Assembly (NCBI RefSeq): GCF_003710865.1 | Contig: NZ_RHHO01000029.1 | Location: forward strand, 1 to 53,453 | Length of the DNA stretch: 53,453 bases | Reading direction: 5' to 3' | DNA from: Brevibacillus borstelensis | GTDB taxonomy: Bacteria > Bacillota > Bacilli > Brevibacillales > Brevibacillaceae | In this document: one piece after another, positions 32,041 through 40,730 of the stretch | Numbering within the stretch: position 1 is the first letter of the stretch | Layout: every line of letters begins with the position of its first letter | Made by a program: the position numbers and the translations under genes | Notes under the pieces: model-generated | The model's input: the letters and a program-made list of their open reading frames with translations, nothing else | The model's database searches: none | Told to the model about the DNA's origin: nothing

Positions 32041-33327
32041 TCAAAAAACGGTTTGCAGATGATCGTCTTCCTCCACATACGGAATCGTCAACGGCCCGAG
32101 CGGGAGCACAGCCACCGTCATGCCTTCTCCATACTTCTCCTTCAACTCTTCCAAGGTCTTCTCGATGTCATGGGTCGGGGCGAACATGGCCATCCTCACA
32201 TCTTCATCGGAGAGCGTGGAGTAGACGTGCACATCGGCCCAGACCTGGATCACCGCCTGCTTTTGCACCTGCCACTGATCGAATATTTTAAACGAAGGAT
32301 CATTGATCATGTCCAGGATTTCCTGCGGTGTCTTGCGCATTTTCAGGATGTCGGCGTAGTTGCCGTGATTGGGCAGGCCGTCGGAGCATTCCGAGGCACA
32401 GATGATCGTGCCGCCCTTCTTGACGATCTTGTGCGCCGCGCTCATCCCTTTTACCGCTTGATACAGGTTTTGATCGAGCGGGTAGCCCGAGTTGGAGGTA
32501 ATGACGACATCAAACCGGTGGTCGCAGCGGATCATGGCGTGCTCCTTGGCGAAAGCGCAGCCCCGGTCATGCGCTTCGTACAGCTCGCCAGCAAAGACGG
32601 CGGTGATTTCCTTCTCGCGGTTCAGGGTGACGTTGAGCATGAAGTCGGGCTTGCACATGCTGTTGATCTCCCGCGTCATGTCCTGCACCGGATTGTTTAC
32701 CATATTGCCCCAGGTGGACAGCGGATCGCCGATCATTCTGGCATTGTGAAACGTGAGGATGGTCTCGATTCCGGCAATGCCCGGCATAATCCCTTTGGGC
32801 CCGCCGGAAAAACCGGCGAAGAAATGGGGCTCGATAAAGCCGGTGACGATTTTAAAGTCGGCCTCGACGTACTCCTTGTTCAGGTAGACGTCGCAGCCAA
32901 AGCGGCTTTCGCCCACCTTGACGAGCTCCTCCTTCTCATGGCAATGGTGGTTGATGACTCGTACATGTTCGACTACCCAGTCGCCCAGCATCTGGACGAA
33001 TTCGTCTCTGGTCTGGTCCCGGTGGGTGCCCGTGCCGTTGATCACGACGAAATTTTCCAGCGGCACATGGGACAGCTCCTTCAACAGCCAGGGGACGAGC
33101 TTGTGATTGGGAGTAGGGCGGGTGATGTCGCTGATCACGATCGCCACTTTGTCTGTGCTTTTAACCATCTCGCGGAGAGGGGCGCTTCCGATCGGATTGC
33201 GGAGCGCTTCCAGTACCGCTGCTTCCTCGTCCGCCAGTCCGGGAAGATTTTTTGGCTCCAGGATGAGGGAGTGATCAGGCACTTCTACTTCCAGTCCGTG
33301 CTTGCCGTACAACAATGTCGTTTTCAT
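32041..33327 (-). CDS. larA: LarA family nickel-dependent racemase
   Basis: A 428-residue member of the lactate racemase (LarA, DUF2088) family. Residues that in LarA bind or react with the nickel-pincer cofactor are visible: His102 (GTGTHRDQ), His168 and Lys178 (FIEPHFFAGFSGGPKG), with SDITRP near 66-71. The consistent offset from the L. plantarum numbering (108, 174, 184) supports function. LarA homologues interconvert 2-hydroxy acid stereoisomers; substrates include lactate, malate and sugar acids. The cofactor needs LarB, LarC and LarE, none of which is in this window. The gene is last in an operon with glycerate kinase and a KdgT-like permease, so its substrate is probably glycerate or a related sugar acid, not lactate; this is inference. 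Confidence 0.85.
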   Translation of the reverse strand: MKTTLLYGKHGLEVEVPDHSLILEPKNLPGLADEEAAVLEALRNPIGSAPLREMVKSTDKVAIVISDITRPTPNHKLVPWLLKELSHVPLENFVVINGTGTHRDQTRDEFVQMLGDWVVEHVRVINHHCHEKEELVKVGESRFGCDVYLNKEYVEADFKIVTGFIEPHFFAGFSGGPKGIMPGIAGIETILTFHNARMIGDPLSTWGNMVNNPVQDMTREINSMCKPDFMLNVTLNREKEITAVFAGELYEAHDRGCAFAKEHAMIRCDHRFDVVITSNSGYPLDQNLYQAVKGMSAAHKIVKKGGTIICASECSDGLPNHGNYADILKMRKTPQEILDMINDPSFKIFDQWQVQKQAVIQVWADVHVYSTLSDEDVRMAMFAPTHDIEKTLEELKEKYGEGMTVAVLPLGPLTIPYVEEDDHLQTVF

Positions 33328-33434
33328 GGCTCTCTCCTTTTCAACACGTATTTGTCATGATTGTCTTGATCCGAAAGGTGAAACTCCCTGACGTCTGTCA
33401 GGGGCAGCACACGCATACATGGATGTACTAGATG

Positions 33435-34541
33435 TTACGTGTGGATGGTATTTGATATCTCGTGGGTTTCCAGCTTTCCGTTGATACCTCGCTTCTTTTG
33501 CCACGTATCGACCAGGATCACGCCGATAGGACAGAGGATCGCCGTAGTCAGTGTGGAGATGGAGATTTGGGCGGTCGCGATTTCCACCAGATTTTGATAG
33601 GCCTGTGCATCTGCGGCGGACATCATGCCGGATCCGGCTGCTACTGCTGCGGCTGCCGCGATTGCCGCCGGTGTGCCTACCGCGTTGCCTGCAGTCGATG
33701 CTTCCGCTACGGGTGCGATGTGGCTTTTCTCGCGGAACAGCTTGAAGACCAGCATGCCTGTAGAACCGGTCAAAATGGTCGTCATGAAGCCGAGCGCCAA
33801 GCCGCCGAGCAGCACCTCGATTTTCAGGAAGGTGGCAAAGTCCATCCCGGCACCGAGGGAAAAGGCAAAGAACGGAACGGGCAGCAGCTCGCCCGGCTTC
33901 AGGAAGTCGCGCATTTCGGGATCGAGGTTGCCCAGCAGCATGCCGATGCCGATCGGCAGCAGTACAGCGATAAACGCGATGAAGGGGAAGTTCGCACCCA
34001 TCATGCCCAGCGCCATCAAGGTGAAGAAAGGACCGTCATTCAGCGAAAGGACCGCAACGGCGCCGACGTCAGAGCGATTCCCGTACTGGGACGTAAGGGC
34101 GGCATACATCCCGCCGTTTCCGTTGGTCATCGCGGCGATAATCGTCATCGCCGACAGGCCGAGGAAGCCGTTCATCATGTCGCCGGACAGCTTTCCCCAC
34201 AGAAAGCCGATGATCACGCCGGTAAAATACTTGGAGGCAGTCAGCAGCACGCCTTTTTTCAGCGCCGTTCCGCCGACCCGCAGATTCATCTGGCTGCCGC
34301 AGCAGAACAGGAACAGGGCGATCAGAATGATGGAGCTGTTTTTAAAGAGGGCCTCGGAAAATCCGCCGATGCGCAAAAACTCGTAATGGCCGTCTTTGGT
34401 CGCAGCAACCCCAAGGGATTTCAAAAAGTCCATGACAACGGGTATGTGCATTTGGTCAATGGTGTTCAGCAAGGCGCCGAGCAGCAGCGGAACAACCATT
34501 AATCCGCCGGGTACCTTTTCGATGGTCCGTTTGATTTTCAT
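33435..34541 (-). CDS. kdgT: KdgT family 2-keto-3-deoxygluconate permease-like transporter
   Basis: A 368-residue integral membrane protein with about ten spans, ATG 34541 behind AGGGGGAT. The opening MKIKRTIEKVPGGLMVVPLLLGALLNT and the region MTNGNGGMYAALTSQYG are characteristic of the KdgT family, which imports 2-keto-3-deoxygluconate with protons. However, no KDG kinase or aldolase is nearby; the gene lies between glycerate kinase (21 bases upstream) and a LarA racemase. A related acid such as glycerate may be the real substrate. A small hairpin (CCCTGAC/GTCAGGG, 33386-33403) follows in the gap before larA and might adjust mRNA levels. Confidence 0.85.
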   Translation of the reverse strand: MKIKRTIEKVPGGLMVVPLLLGALLNTIDQMHIPVVMDFLKSLGVAATKDGHYEFLRIGGFSEALFKNSSIILIALFLFCCGSQMNLRVGGTALKKGVLLTASKYFTGVIIGFLWGKLSGDMMNGFLGLSAMTIIAAMTNGNGGMYAALTSQYGNRSDVGAVAVLSLNDGPFFTLMALGMMGANFPFIAFIAVLLPIGIGMLLGNLDPEMRDFLKPGELLPVPFFAFSLGAGMDFATFLKIEVLLGGLALGFMTTILTGSTGMLVFKLFREKSHIAPVAEASTAGNAVGTPAAIAAAAAVAAGSGMMSAADAQAYQNLVEIATAQISISTLTTAILCPIGVILVDTWQKKRGINGKLETHEISNTIHT

Positions 34542-34562
34542 TCAACAATCCCCCTTGTACGC

Positions 34563-35705
34563 TTAGTTGTGGTTTTGCCTGGCCAGATACGTCCGGAATA
34601 CTTGCTCTGCCGTCTGTGTGAGCAGCTCCGGTGCCCGCTCCATCGCTTCCTGCAGGGACATCGGCGCGTTTAGTATGCTATGAATGCTATGAATGCCGTA
34701 CTGATAAAGGGTATCGATACCGCGTCCGATCGAGCCTGCCAAAACGAAAACGGGTATGCCGCGTTTCTGGGCCACCTGCGCTACACCCATCGGAGTTTTT
34801 CCTGATGCTGTCTGAAAGTCAATTTGTCCTTCCCCGGTGAGGACGAGATCGGCATCCTGCAAATGCTTGTCAAGTTGCGTATACTCGATCACGATGTCGA
34901 TACCGCGTCTCATGGACGAAGGAAAGAAGGCTTGAAATGCACCGCCGATTCCGCCTGCAGCGCCTGCCCCTGCCCGTTGATGCAGCCGGATGCCGGTTTT
35001 GGACTCGACTAGATCCGCCCACGCGCGGAGGGATTGATCGAGTCTTTCCGCCATCTCGGCAGTGGCCCCTTTTTGCGGACCGAACACGTGGGAGGCCCCG
35101 TCCGGACCGATCAGCGGATTTTGGACGTCGGAGGCGATCAAAAACTCCGCTTCGCGTATGCGAGGGTCAAAACCGCTGTCATCGATCACCTCGATCCGTT
35201 CGAGCTCGCCACCGCCAAATCCGACCTGATGTCCCTCAGCGTCGAGCAGCTTCATGCCGAGGGCTTGCAGCATGCCGATGCCCCCGTCATTGGTAGCGCT
35301 TCCACCAATCCCGAGAATAAATCGTCGGCAGCCGTCATCCAGGGCTTGTCTGATCAATTCGCCCGTGCCGTATGTCGTGGTGACTAGCGGGTTTCTTTTC
35401 TCCGCCGGGACCAGGTACAGGCCGGACGCGCTCGCCATCTCGATCACGCAGGTGACGTTGTCTCCCAAAATTCCGTAGGCGGCATCCACCGGTGTGTTCA
35501 AGGGGCCTGTGACAGTGACCTGTACCTTGCGTCCCCGGGTCGCTGCGACCAGACTTTCCATCGTGCCTTCTCCGCCGTCTGCGACCGGTACCAGAACGGT
35601 ACGGGCTTCGGGGCGAACCTTTTTGATGCCTGTTTCAATGGCGAGGGCAGCGTCAAATGCAGACAAGCTTCCTTTGAATGAATCGGGTGCAATCACAACC
35701 TTCAC
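34563..35705 (-). CDS. glxK: Glycerate kinase
   Basis: A 380-residue type I glycerate kinase. The N-terminal signature VVIAPDSFKGSLSAFDAA, the ADGGEGT motif, and IGGSATNDGGIGMLQALG are all diagnostic. The enzyme phosphorylates D-glycerate, forming 2- or 3-phosphoglycerate according to type, and feeds it into glycolysis. The GTG start at 35705 has AAGGAG about twelve bases upstream, and a cre-like site lies 19-34 bases before it. It is the first gene of the three-gene operon and faces the CdaR-type regulator. In E. coli, CdaR controls the glucarate/galactarate/glycerate genes, which include garK, so the pairing is consistent with sugar-acid catabolism. Confidence 0.92.
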   Translation of the reverse strand: MKVVIAPDSFKGSLSAFDAALAIETGIKKVRPEARTVLVPVADGGEGTMESLVAATRGRKVQVTVTGPLNTPVDAAYGILGDNVTCVIEMASASGLYLVPAEKRNPLVTTTYGTGELIRQALDDGCRRFILGIGGSATNDGGIGMLQALGMKLLDAEGHQVGFGGGELERIEVIDDSGFDPRIREAEFLIASDVQNPLIGPDGASHVFGPQKGATAEMAERLDQSLRAWADLVESKTGIRLHQRAGAGAAGGIGGAFQAFFPSSMRRGIDIVIEYTQLDKHLQDADLVLTGEGQIDFQTASGKTPMGVAQVAQKRGIPVFVLAGSIGRGIDTLYQYGIHSIHSILNAPMSLQEAMERAPELLTQTAEQVFRTYLARQNHN

Positions 35706-35723
35706 GCTGACGTTCCACTCCTT

Positions 35724-35739
35724 TGTAAAGCGCTTTCAT
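35724..35739. promoter_or_regulatory. cre-like carbon catabolite repression site
   Basis: TGTAAAGCGCTTTCAT, with a perfect AAAGCGCTTT core, resembles CcpA-binding cre sites, though the half-site spacing is off by one. It lies 19-34 bases upstream of the glycerate kinase start, a place where CcpA could block transcription. Confidence 0.5.
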
Positions 35740-35874
35740 AACTTGCTTTTCATTATAGAGAAGGGGCATTCGCGAAATCATCGGTTACCATCCATAAAAA
35801 TCCCGTGCAAATTATCGCATAATTTTGTTTATTATAAATAAGCGCTGGCTTAATCGATGTGTGAAGGATAAGAT

Positions 35875-36990
35875 TTGAGTATGCTGACCTATGAGATTGC
35901 CAAACAGATCGTACGCGAAACGATGAACCGCCTCAACCGCAACATCAACATCATGGACCATACCGGAACGATTATCGCTTCGGGAGACGCTTCGCGTGTG
36001 GGTGAAATCCACGAGGGAGCTGCCGATGTCATCCGGACAGGCAAGCCGCTGATGATCACCCGCAGCAATGAGCGCCAGTACAAAGGCGCGCGCCCGGGGA
36101 TCAATCTGCCGATCGTCTTTCAGGACAAGCTGATCGGTGTCATCGGCATCACGGGGGAGCCAGATGAGATCCGCGAGTTTGGGGAGCTTGTCAAAATGAT
36201 TACGGAGATGATGATCAACCAGTCCTTTCTGGCCTCCCAGCTCGAGTGGAAGCAACGGCTGAAGGAAATGATTTTTGAAGAGCTGATCCAGCGGGAGATT
36301 CAGGAAGAATCCGTCGAGCAGAGGCTGGCCCTGCTGAAAATGAAACTGGAGGAGCCTTTCCAGGTCTCTCTCATCGAGATGCGTGAAATTCCGATGCAAA
36401 ATCAGGAGCTGATTCAAAAAGTCGAGCAGTTGATCGGCGAAACGAAATGGCTGGTCGGATTCCGCAGCGTAAACCGGTTGTTCATCCTCACTTCCGGTCT
36501 GGAGGAAGGCACAGTCATAAAAAAGCTGGAAGCCATTCAACTGTTTTTGCGGCAAAAGGAGATCCCGTTCAAGATCGGTTTGGGCTCGCAGGTGACAGAG
36601 ACGGGGAAAATCGGCATGTCGCTTGAAGAGGCAAAGCTGGCATTGCTCTTGGGAAGCCAGGAGCAGGGCATCACCTCTTATTTGGATATCGAGACGAAGG
36701 CGCTGATCAAGCGGATGGACAGCCAGGCCAAACAAAAATTTCTCGATCGCGTATTTGCCCATCTCCCGCCGAAGGGGATCGAAACGCTGGAGGCGTTTTT
36801 TGCCAGCAACCTGAACATCGGCGAAGCAGCCAAACATTTGTATGTCCACCGCAATACACTCATCTACCGTTTGACAAAAATCAAAGAGCGCACCGGCTAC
36901 GATCCGCAGGTTTTTCATGACGCCGTCTCGCTGCAGCTGGCAGTGTGGATGCAGCAAAATCAGGCGGGAGGAGAAGGGGAAGGGCGGTAG
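35875..36990 (+). CDS. cdaR: CdaR family sugar diacid/glycerate regulator
   Basis: TTG 35875 is seven bases after AAGGA; ATG 35881 is an alternative. The 371-residue product has the CdaR sugar-diacid recognition domain at the N-terminus (MLTYEIAKQIVRETMNRLNRNINIMDHTGTIIASGDASRVGEIHEGA), a central GGDEF-like degenerate region, and the PucR-type C-terminal helix-turn-helix ending AKHLYVHRNTLIYRLTKIKERTGYDP. CdaR activates genes for glucarate, galactarate and glycerate use. It is divergent from the glycerate kinase-kdgT-larA operon, its obvious target. A terminator overlaps its stop codon. Confidence 0.9.
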   Translation: MSMLTYEIAKQIVRETMNRLNRNINIMDHTGTIIASGDASRVGEIHEGAADVIRTGKPLMITRSNERQYKGARPGINLPIVFQDKLIGVIGITGEPDEIREFGELVKMITEMMINQSFLASQLEWKQRLKEMIFEELIQREIQEESVEQRLALLKMKLEEPFQVSLIEMREIPMQNQELIQKVEQLIGETKWLVGFRSVNRLFILTSGLEEGTVIKKLEAIQLFLRQKEIPFKIGLGSQVTETGKIGMSLEEAKLALLLGSQEQGITSYLDIETKALIKRMDSQAKQKFLDRVFAHLPPKGIETLEAFFASNLNIGEAAKHLYVHRNTLIYRLTKIKERTGYDPQVFHDAVSLQLAVWMQQNQAGGEGEGR

Positions 36991-37015
36991 ACGGGAAGGA
37001 TCTGCCGCTTTTTTT
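36984..37015 (+). terminator. Terminator overlapping the cdaR stop codon
   Basis: GCGGTAGA (36984-36991) pairs with TCTGCCGC (37001-37008), followed by TTTTTTT. The stem includes the TAG stop. Confidence 0.85.
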
Positions 37016-37146
37016 CGCAGTTCTCGTTCTTTCTGACTTTCACCAGGTTGTAAAAAAGTGGTGAATCTGGATGCGGAAAAACGTGGTACCGTTATGGAGA
37101 CAGCTAGATTTTCCTTAAAAATGGAAAGGAAAGAGGGAGAAAGCTG

Positions 37147-38019
37147 GTGGAACAATGCCGACACTTGAGATGTCTGACTGACCGCATTCATTTTCTGCCA
37201 CCGGATGAGCGAACAGACCGGCCGATTCTCGCAGCTATTTCCGGGACGAAACAGACTTTAATGCTCGATACAGGAAACTCTCCTGCCCATGCGGAGCTGT
37301 TTCTGAAGGAATTGGAACGGCACGGATTATCGCAACCGTCTGTTGCCGTTTTGACTCACTGGCACTGGGATCACACGTTTGGCGGTGAACGGATCGGGGC
37401 AAAGCTGGTTGCCCATGAAAAAACGAAAGCCGTTCTGGAGAAGCTGGTTCCTCTCGCCTGGACAGATGAAGCCATCGACCAATGGAAGGATAAAAGCAGC
37501 GGGTTTGCTTTCTGTGCCGAGATGATCAAAAAGGAGTACGGCGCCGAGCGCAATATCTCGATCCGACTGCCGGAGATCACCTTTCAAGGGAGCTGGGAGG
37601 CTGACCTCGGCGGCATCCGCGTCGTAGTCGAACATGTTGGTGGCGATCATTCCTCGGATTCATCGGTCGTCTTTATCCCGGAAGAGAAGGTCTTGTTTTT
37701 GGGAGATTGTCTGTACGCGGACTTGTATGGTCGCTACACGGAAGCCAAAACAAGGGCGCTGCTTTCGAAGCTGGAGAAGTACGATGCCGACTGGTATGTC
37801 CTGTCTCACGAAATGCCGATGTCCAAAGCGGAATATCAGGGCTATGCGGAGCTGCTGGGGCTAGTCTGTCAGCTTGCGGAGGACACAGATGGAGAGCGCG
37901 AGGCCATCATGTCAGGATTAACCGCCGCTCTTGGCCGTCAGCCGGGGGAGCTGGAGCTTGAGGTAGTTTCCTGCTTTGTGAACGGGGCGGCAGTGCAGGC
38001 AAGTGGGGATGGGAAGTAG
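37147..38019 (+). CDS. MBL-fold metallo-hydrolase
   Basis: GTG 37147 follows AGAGGGAG by seven bases. The 290-residue product has the metallo-beta-lactamase signature LTHWHWDHTFGG (His71, His73, Asp75, His76), a second-metal histidine in HVGGDHSSDS, the bridging Asp in FLGDCLYAD and a closing His in LSHEMP. It therefore should bind two zinc or iron ions and hydrolyse an ester, thioester or similar bond; the family has many substrates. It lacks extra domains, so no specific role is assigned. Neighbours (CdaR operon upstream, a secreted protein downstream) do not narrow it. Confidence 0.88.
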   Translation: MEQCRHLRCLTDRIHFLPPDERTDRPILAAISGTKQTLMLDTGNSPAHAELFLKELERHGLSQPSVAVLTHWHWDHTFGGERIGAKLVAHEKTKAVLEKLVPLAWTDEAIDQWKDKSSGFAFCAEMIKKEYGAERNISIRLPEITFQGSWEADLGGIRVVVEHVGGDHSSDSSVVFIPEEKVLFLGDCLYADLYGRYTEAKTRALLSKLEKYDADWYVLSHEMPMSKAEYQGYAELLGLVCQLAEDTDGEREAIMSGLTAALGRQPGELELEVVSCFVNGAAVQASGDGK

Positions 38020-38385
38020 AAAAGCTGTAAAGGAAGAGGGGCTGCTCAATCAGGTGGCCTTTTATTTTGAAAGGTTACCCGCATGGTCTGCCCTCCGTTT
38101 ATGGCTACAATCGGTACTATTAGTAAGTCCCCTTCCAATTCTGAAGTACCGATATATCTTTTGAAAAGAGTATGTTAATTCCATTGCCACTACACGTGAC
38201 ACAAGCGGCATCCGTATCCCATGAAACATAATGAAGAATTCTTCGTCTTACTTATAAGGGATCATGGGAAATATTTACAAAAATAGACAACGGCAGCTCA
38301 TAGAATATGGTGGTCAAGTGATGATGCCGATTCAGTCTTTGACGAATCAAGAGATTATAGTAATTAGAACATGGAGGGGAATGAA
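38020..38385. other. 366-bp intergenic region
   Basis: Between the MBL gene and the secreted-protein gene. It contains a nested inverted repeat at 38218-38258 and otherwise nothing gene-like; no strong promoter was identified, although the AT-rich stretch 38260-38360 could hold one. Confidence 0.5.
38218..38258. repeat. Nested inverted repeat
   Basis: CCCATGA (38218-38224) pairs with TCATGGG (38252-38258), enclosing a perfect 12-bp palindrome GAAGAATTCTTC (38233-38244). It may be a regulatory site or a cruciform; no T run follows. Confidence 0.55.
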
Positions 38386-38907
38386 ATGAAAAAACGGAAT
38401 GTAGTAATAACGTCTATGTTCACATTTGCTGTTTTGTCGGGTGTTGCTTTTGGAGGCTTTTATGGTGTTGAGCCTGTAAATGCGAAAAAAGAAAAGGTTG
38501 AAATGAAGAAAGAGGAAAAGATGAGTGACTATCGTCCCGAAGAAATCAACAAAAAAATTGAAAGTTCATGGGAAGATGCGTTAAAAACCTACGAGATTGA
38601 TGATAGCCAATGGACTAAGATTGACTATGCCGACCGGATTCACTTGACTCAGACGCTCAGTGACGAAGAGAAAACAAGCTTTTATGATGCGATGCTTGGA
38701 GCGATGGAGAAGCATTCAAAAGTGGGAGACATGATGCCGCTTATGCTTGTTAATGATGATAAATCGAAAGTCATTATTTTGTTCCAGCATGATGAAGGAA
38801 AAGGTAAGACAGTTAAAATTGAATTAGCACTTAAAGGAAACGCAAAATCCCTTAGTGCCAATGAGTCCTCAAAAGAATGGACAGTAGAGAGCGTTGAAGA
38901 AAAGTAA
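38386..38907 (+). CDS. Secreted protein of unknown function
   Basis: ATG 38386 follows GGAGGGG by six bases. The 173-residue product has a Sec signal peptide: MKKRN, hydrophobic VVITSMFTFAVLSGVAFGGF, and a likely cut after PVNA (about residue 32). The mature part is highly charged (KKEKVEMKKEEKMSDYRPEEINKKIESSW), followed by a segment with mixed hydrophobic and acidic residues (DSQWTKIDYADRIHLTQTLSDEEKTSFYDAMLGAMEKHS). No known domain was recognised. It has its own terminator, so it is a single-gene unit. Confidence 0.7.
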   Translation: MKKRNVVITSMFTFAVLSGVAFGGFYGVEPVNAKKEKVEMKKEEKMSDYRPEEINKKIESSWEDALKTYEIDDSQWTKIDYADRIHLTQTLSDEEKTSFYDAMLGAMEKHSKVGDMMPLMLVNDDKSKVIILFQHDEGKGKTVKIELALKGNAKSLSANESSKEWTVESVEEK

Positions 38908-38922
38908 TTGAAGTCGAAACTT

Positions 38923-38968
38923 GTCTGGGTGGGTCATTTTTTGGCTCCACCCAGACCCTATTTTTAAT
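38923..38968 (+). terminator. Rho-independent terminator
   Basis: A perfect 10-bp stem, GTCTGGGTGG (38923-38932) and CCACCCAGAC (38947-38956), followed by CCTATTTTTAA. It ends the secreted-protein gene. Confidence 0.85.
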
Positions 38969-38999
38969 CCGTAGCCAGTTTTCAGAGCAAAGCCCACTC

Positions 39000-40613
39000 C
39001 TAGCCCAAAACCCGTTTCATCCGCAATACGCCCTCCACAATGTCCTCCTCCGGCAAATTCCCGTACCCGATAATCACCTTGTCCAGATGTCGCCCTTTTT
39101 GGATCGCATGCTCCTCGACCGGATAAACCCGGACGCCTGCTTGCAAAAGAGCCGACAAACTCGCCTCAGTGAACGCTTTGCCAGAGAAAGAAGCGACAAT
39201 ATGCAGTCCGGTCGAAGCCCCCCAAATGTCCACCTGTCCGGGAAAATGAGCCTGGAGCGCGTCGCATAGCGCTCTCCGGCGGCGCTTGTACAGCTTTTTT
39301 ACCCGGCTGATGTACTTCTCCAGATGGCCTTCCTCCACAAACCTTCCCAATGCCAATTGCTCCAGTGAAGGCGTGTGCAGATCCGTAAACCATTTTGCCG
39401 CCTGATACCGTTCCACCAAAGAAGGGGGCAGCACGAGATACCCCATGCGCAGTCCCGGAGAGAGAATTTTGCTAAAGGAGCCGATGTAGATGACCCGTTC
39501 TCCGGCCAGCCCCTGAAGCGAATGGACAGGCGGACTGTCGTACCTGAACTCGCTGTCGTAGTCGTCTTCGACGAGATAGCAATCGCGCTCACTCGCGTAC
39601 CGGATCAGCTGGATTCTCCGCTGGATCGGCAGTGTGCCGCCCAAAGGAAACTGGTGGGAGGGCGTGACCAGCACAAAGCGCGGCTGCGCATCGGCAGGGA
39701 GAAGATTCGTCATCATCCCGTGCTGGTCGACCGGCACTGGGAGCAGCGCGGCCCCGGTCTGGGCAAAGATCGTCTGGATATCGCGGGTAATCGGGTCCTC
39801 GATCACGGCGCTAGCGCCTTTGGAAAGCAGCACCTTGGCGATCAGCACGAACGCCTGGGTCGCCCCGGACGTGATCACGATCTGCTCGGGACGGCATTGC
39901 ACACCGCGCGTGCGGAACAAATAGCGGCTGAGGATCGCGCGCAGCTCCGCCTGCCCCTCGGGACGTCCATAGCCAAAGGCGTCGAGCGGAGCTTCCCGGC
40001 ATACCTGCTGCATGATTTTTCCCCAAAGCGCCCGGGGAAAGCGATCGAGGCAAGGGACACCGGAGCGGAAGTCGATCGTATTTGGGGAAGGGTGGCCGAT
40101 TGCTTTATCGCTCCCATACAGGGCAGTACAACCAGCCGCTGAATCGTTCACACCCGGAGAAGTTCGATCAATTGCAGAGTCGCTCACACCTGGAGAAGTT
40201 CGGCCAATTGCCGAGTCGCTCCCATCCAGTGAAATTCGAATCGTTGCCGATGGGAATGCCCGGTCATCATTTTCTAGTACTCTCTCTGGCGTCTCTGGTC
40301 CGCGTTGCCCCGTGACCCTGCCAGACAAAGGAAGGCCGGGCGGAAGAAGCGGCGTAAGCAGCGACAGATCAATACCGGGAGCCACATAATGACCGGAGCC
40401 CGGCCGTCCCTCCAGATACCCTTCGGCCAGCAGTTGGTCGTATGCCTCCAGGACGACATTGCGGGAGACATAGAGCTCTTCCGCGAGCTTCCGCGTCGAG
40501 GGAAGCCGTTCCCCGGCACGCAGCTCTCCTTTCAGAATTTTGCCGCGAATGTCCGCGTACAACTGGCGGAACAATGGCATCGGCTGAGTGCGGTCAATGT
40601 TGATCCAGAGCAT
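39000..40613 (-). CDS. MocR/GntR-type PLP-dependent regulator with repeat-expanded linker
   Basis: ATG 40613 follows GGAGAGG; upstream frame extends into the divergent gene region without a ribosome site. The 537-residue product has a GntR helix-turn-helix (PLFRQLYADIRGKILKGELRAGERLPSTRKLAEELYVS) and an aminotransferase-like domain with the PLP lysine present (Lys382 in GSFSKILSPGLRMGY). The linker between them (about residues 110-165) is expanded by near-identical 12-residue repeats (SDSAIGRTSPGV). It is divergent from proline dehydrogenase at 40731, so regulation of proline use is the natural guess; other MocR members regulate PLP or amino-acid genes. Confidence 0.88.
   Translation of the reverse strand: MLWINIDRTQPMPLFRQLYADIRGKILKGELRAGERLPSTRKLAEELYVSRNVVLEAYDQLLAEGYLEGRPGSGHYVAPGIDLSLLTPLLPPGLPLSGRVTGQRGPETPERVLENDDRAFPSATIRISLDGSDSAIGRTSPGVSDSAIDRTSPGVNDSAAGCTALYGSDKAIGHPSPNTIDFRSGVPCLDRFPRALWGKIMQQVCREAPLDAFGYGRPEGQAELRAILSRYLFRTRGVQCRPEQIVITSGATQAFVLIAKVLLSKGASAVIEDPITRDIQTIFAQTGAALLPVPVDQHGMMTNLLPADAQPRFVLVTPSHQFPLGGTLPIQRRIQLIRYASERDCYLVEDDYDSEFRYDSPPVHSLQGLAGERVIYIGSFSKILSPGLRMGYLVLPPSLVERYQAAKWFTDLHTPSLEQLALGRFVEEGHLEKYISRVKKLYKRRRRALCDALQAHFPGQVDIWGASTGLHIVASFSGKAFTEASLSALLQAGVRVYPVEEHAIQKGRHLDKVIIGYGNLPEEDIVEGVLRMKRVLG
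40141..40248 (-). repeat. Three 36-bp tandem repeats in the MocR linker
   Basis: Units at 40141-40176, 40177-40212 and 40213-40248, each 36 bp (12 codons), with the third more diverged. They encode the DSAI..TSPG segments of the linker between the DNA-binding and aminotransferase domains. Confidence 0.8.
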
Positions 40614-40730
40614 GGCAAGCCCTCTCCTTCGCAAAGTGGTACTGTCCATATCGATGAAAAGTGGACCTAATCCTAGCCAGATTAGCATGTTATCGTGTGG
40701 GAGAAAAGCGAAGAGAGGGAGGAACGGAAG

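Noticed and set aside
37080..37100. GTGGTACCG ahead of the MBL gene, similar to the T-box core
   Set aside because: The surrounding bases do not match the T-box consensus, and there is no specifier stem or terminator/antiterminator pair before the gene.
35812..37191. 459-codon minus-strand frame opposite cdaR
   Set aside because: Antisense shadow with no family resemblance; it also covers a terminator and two start regions.
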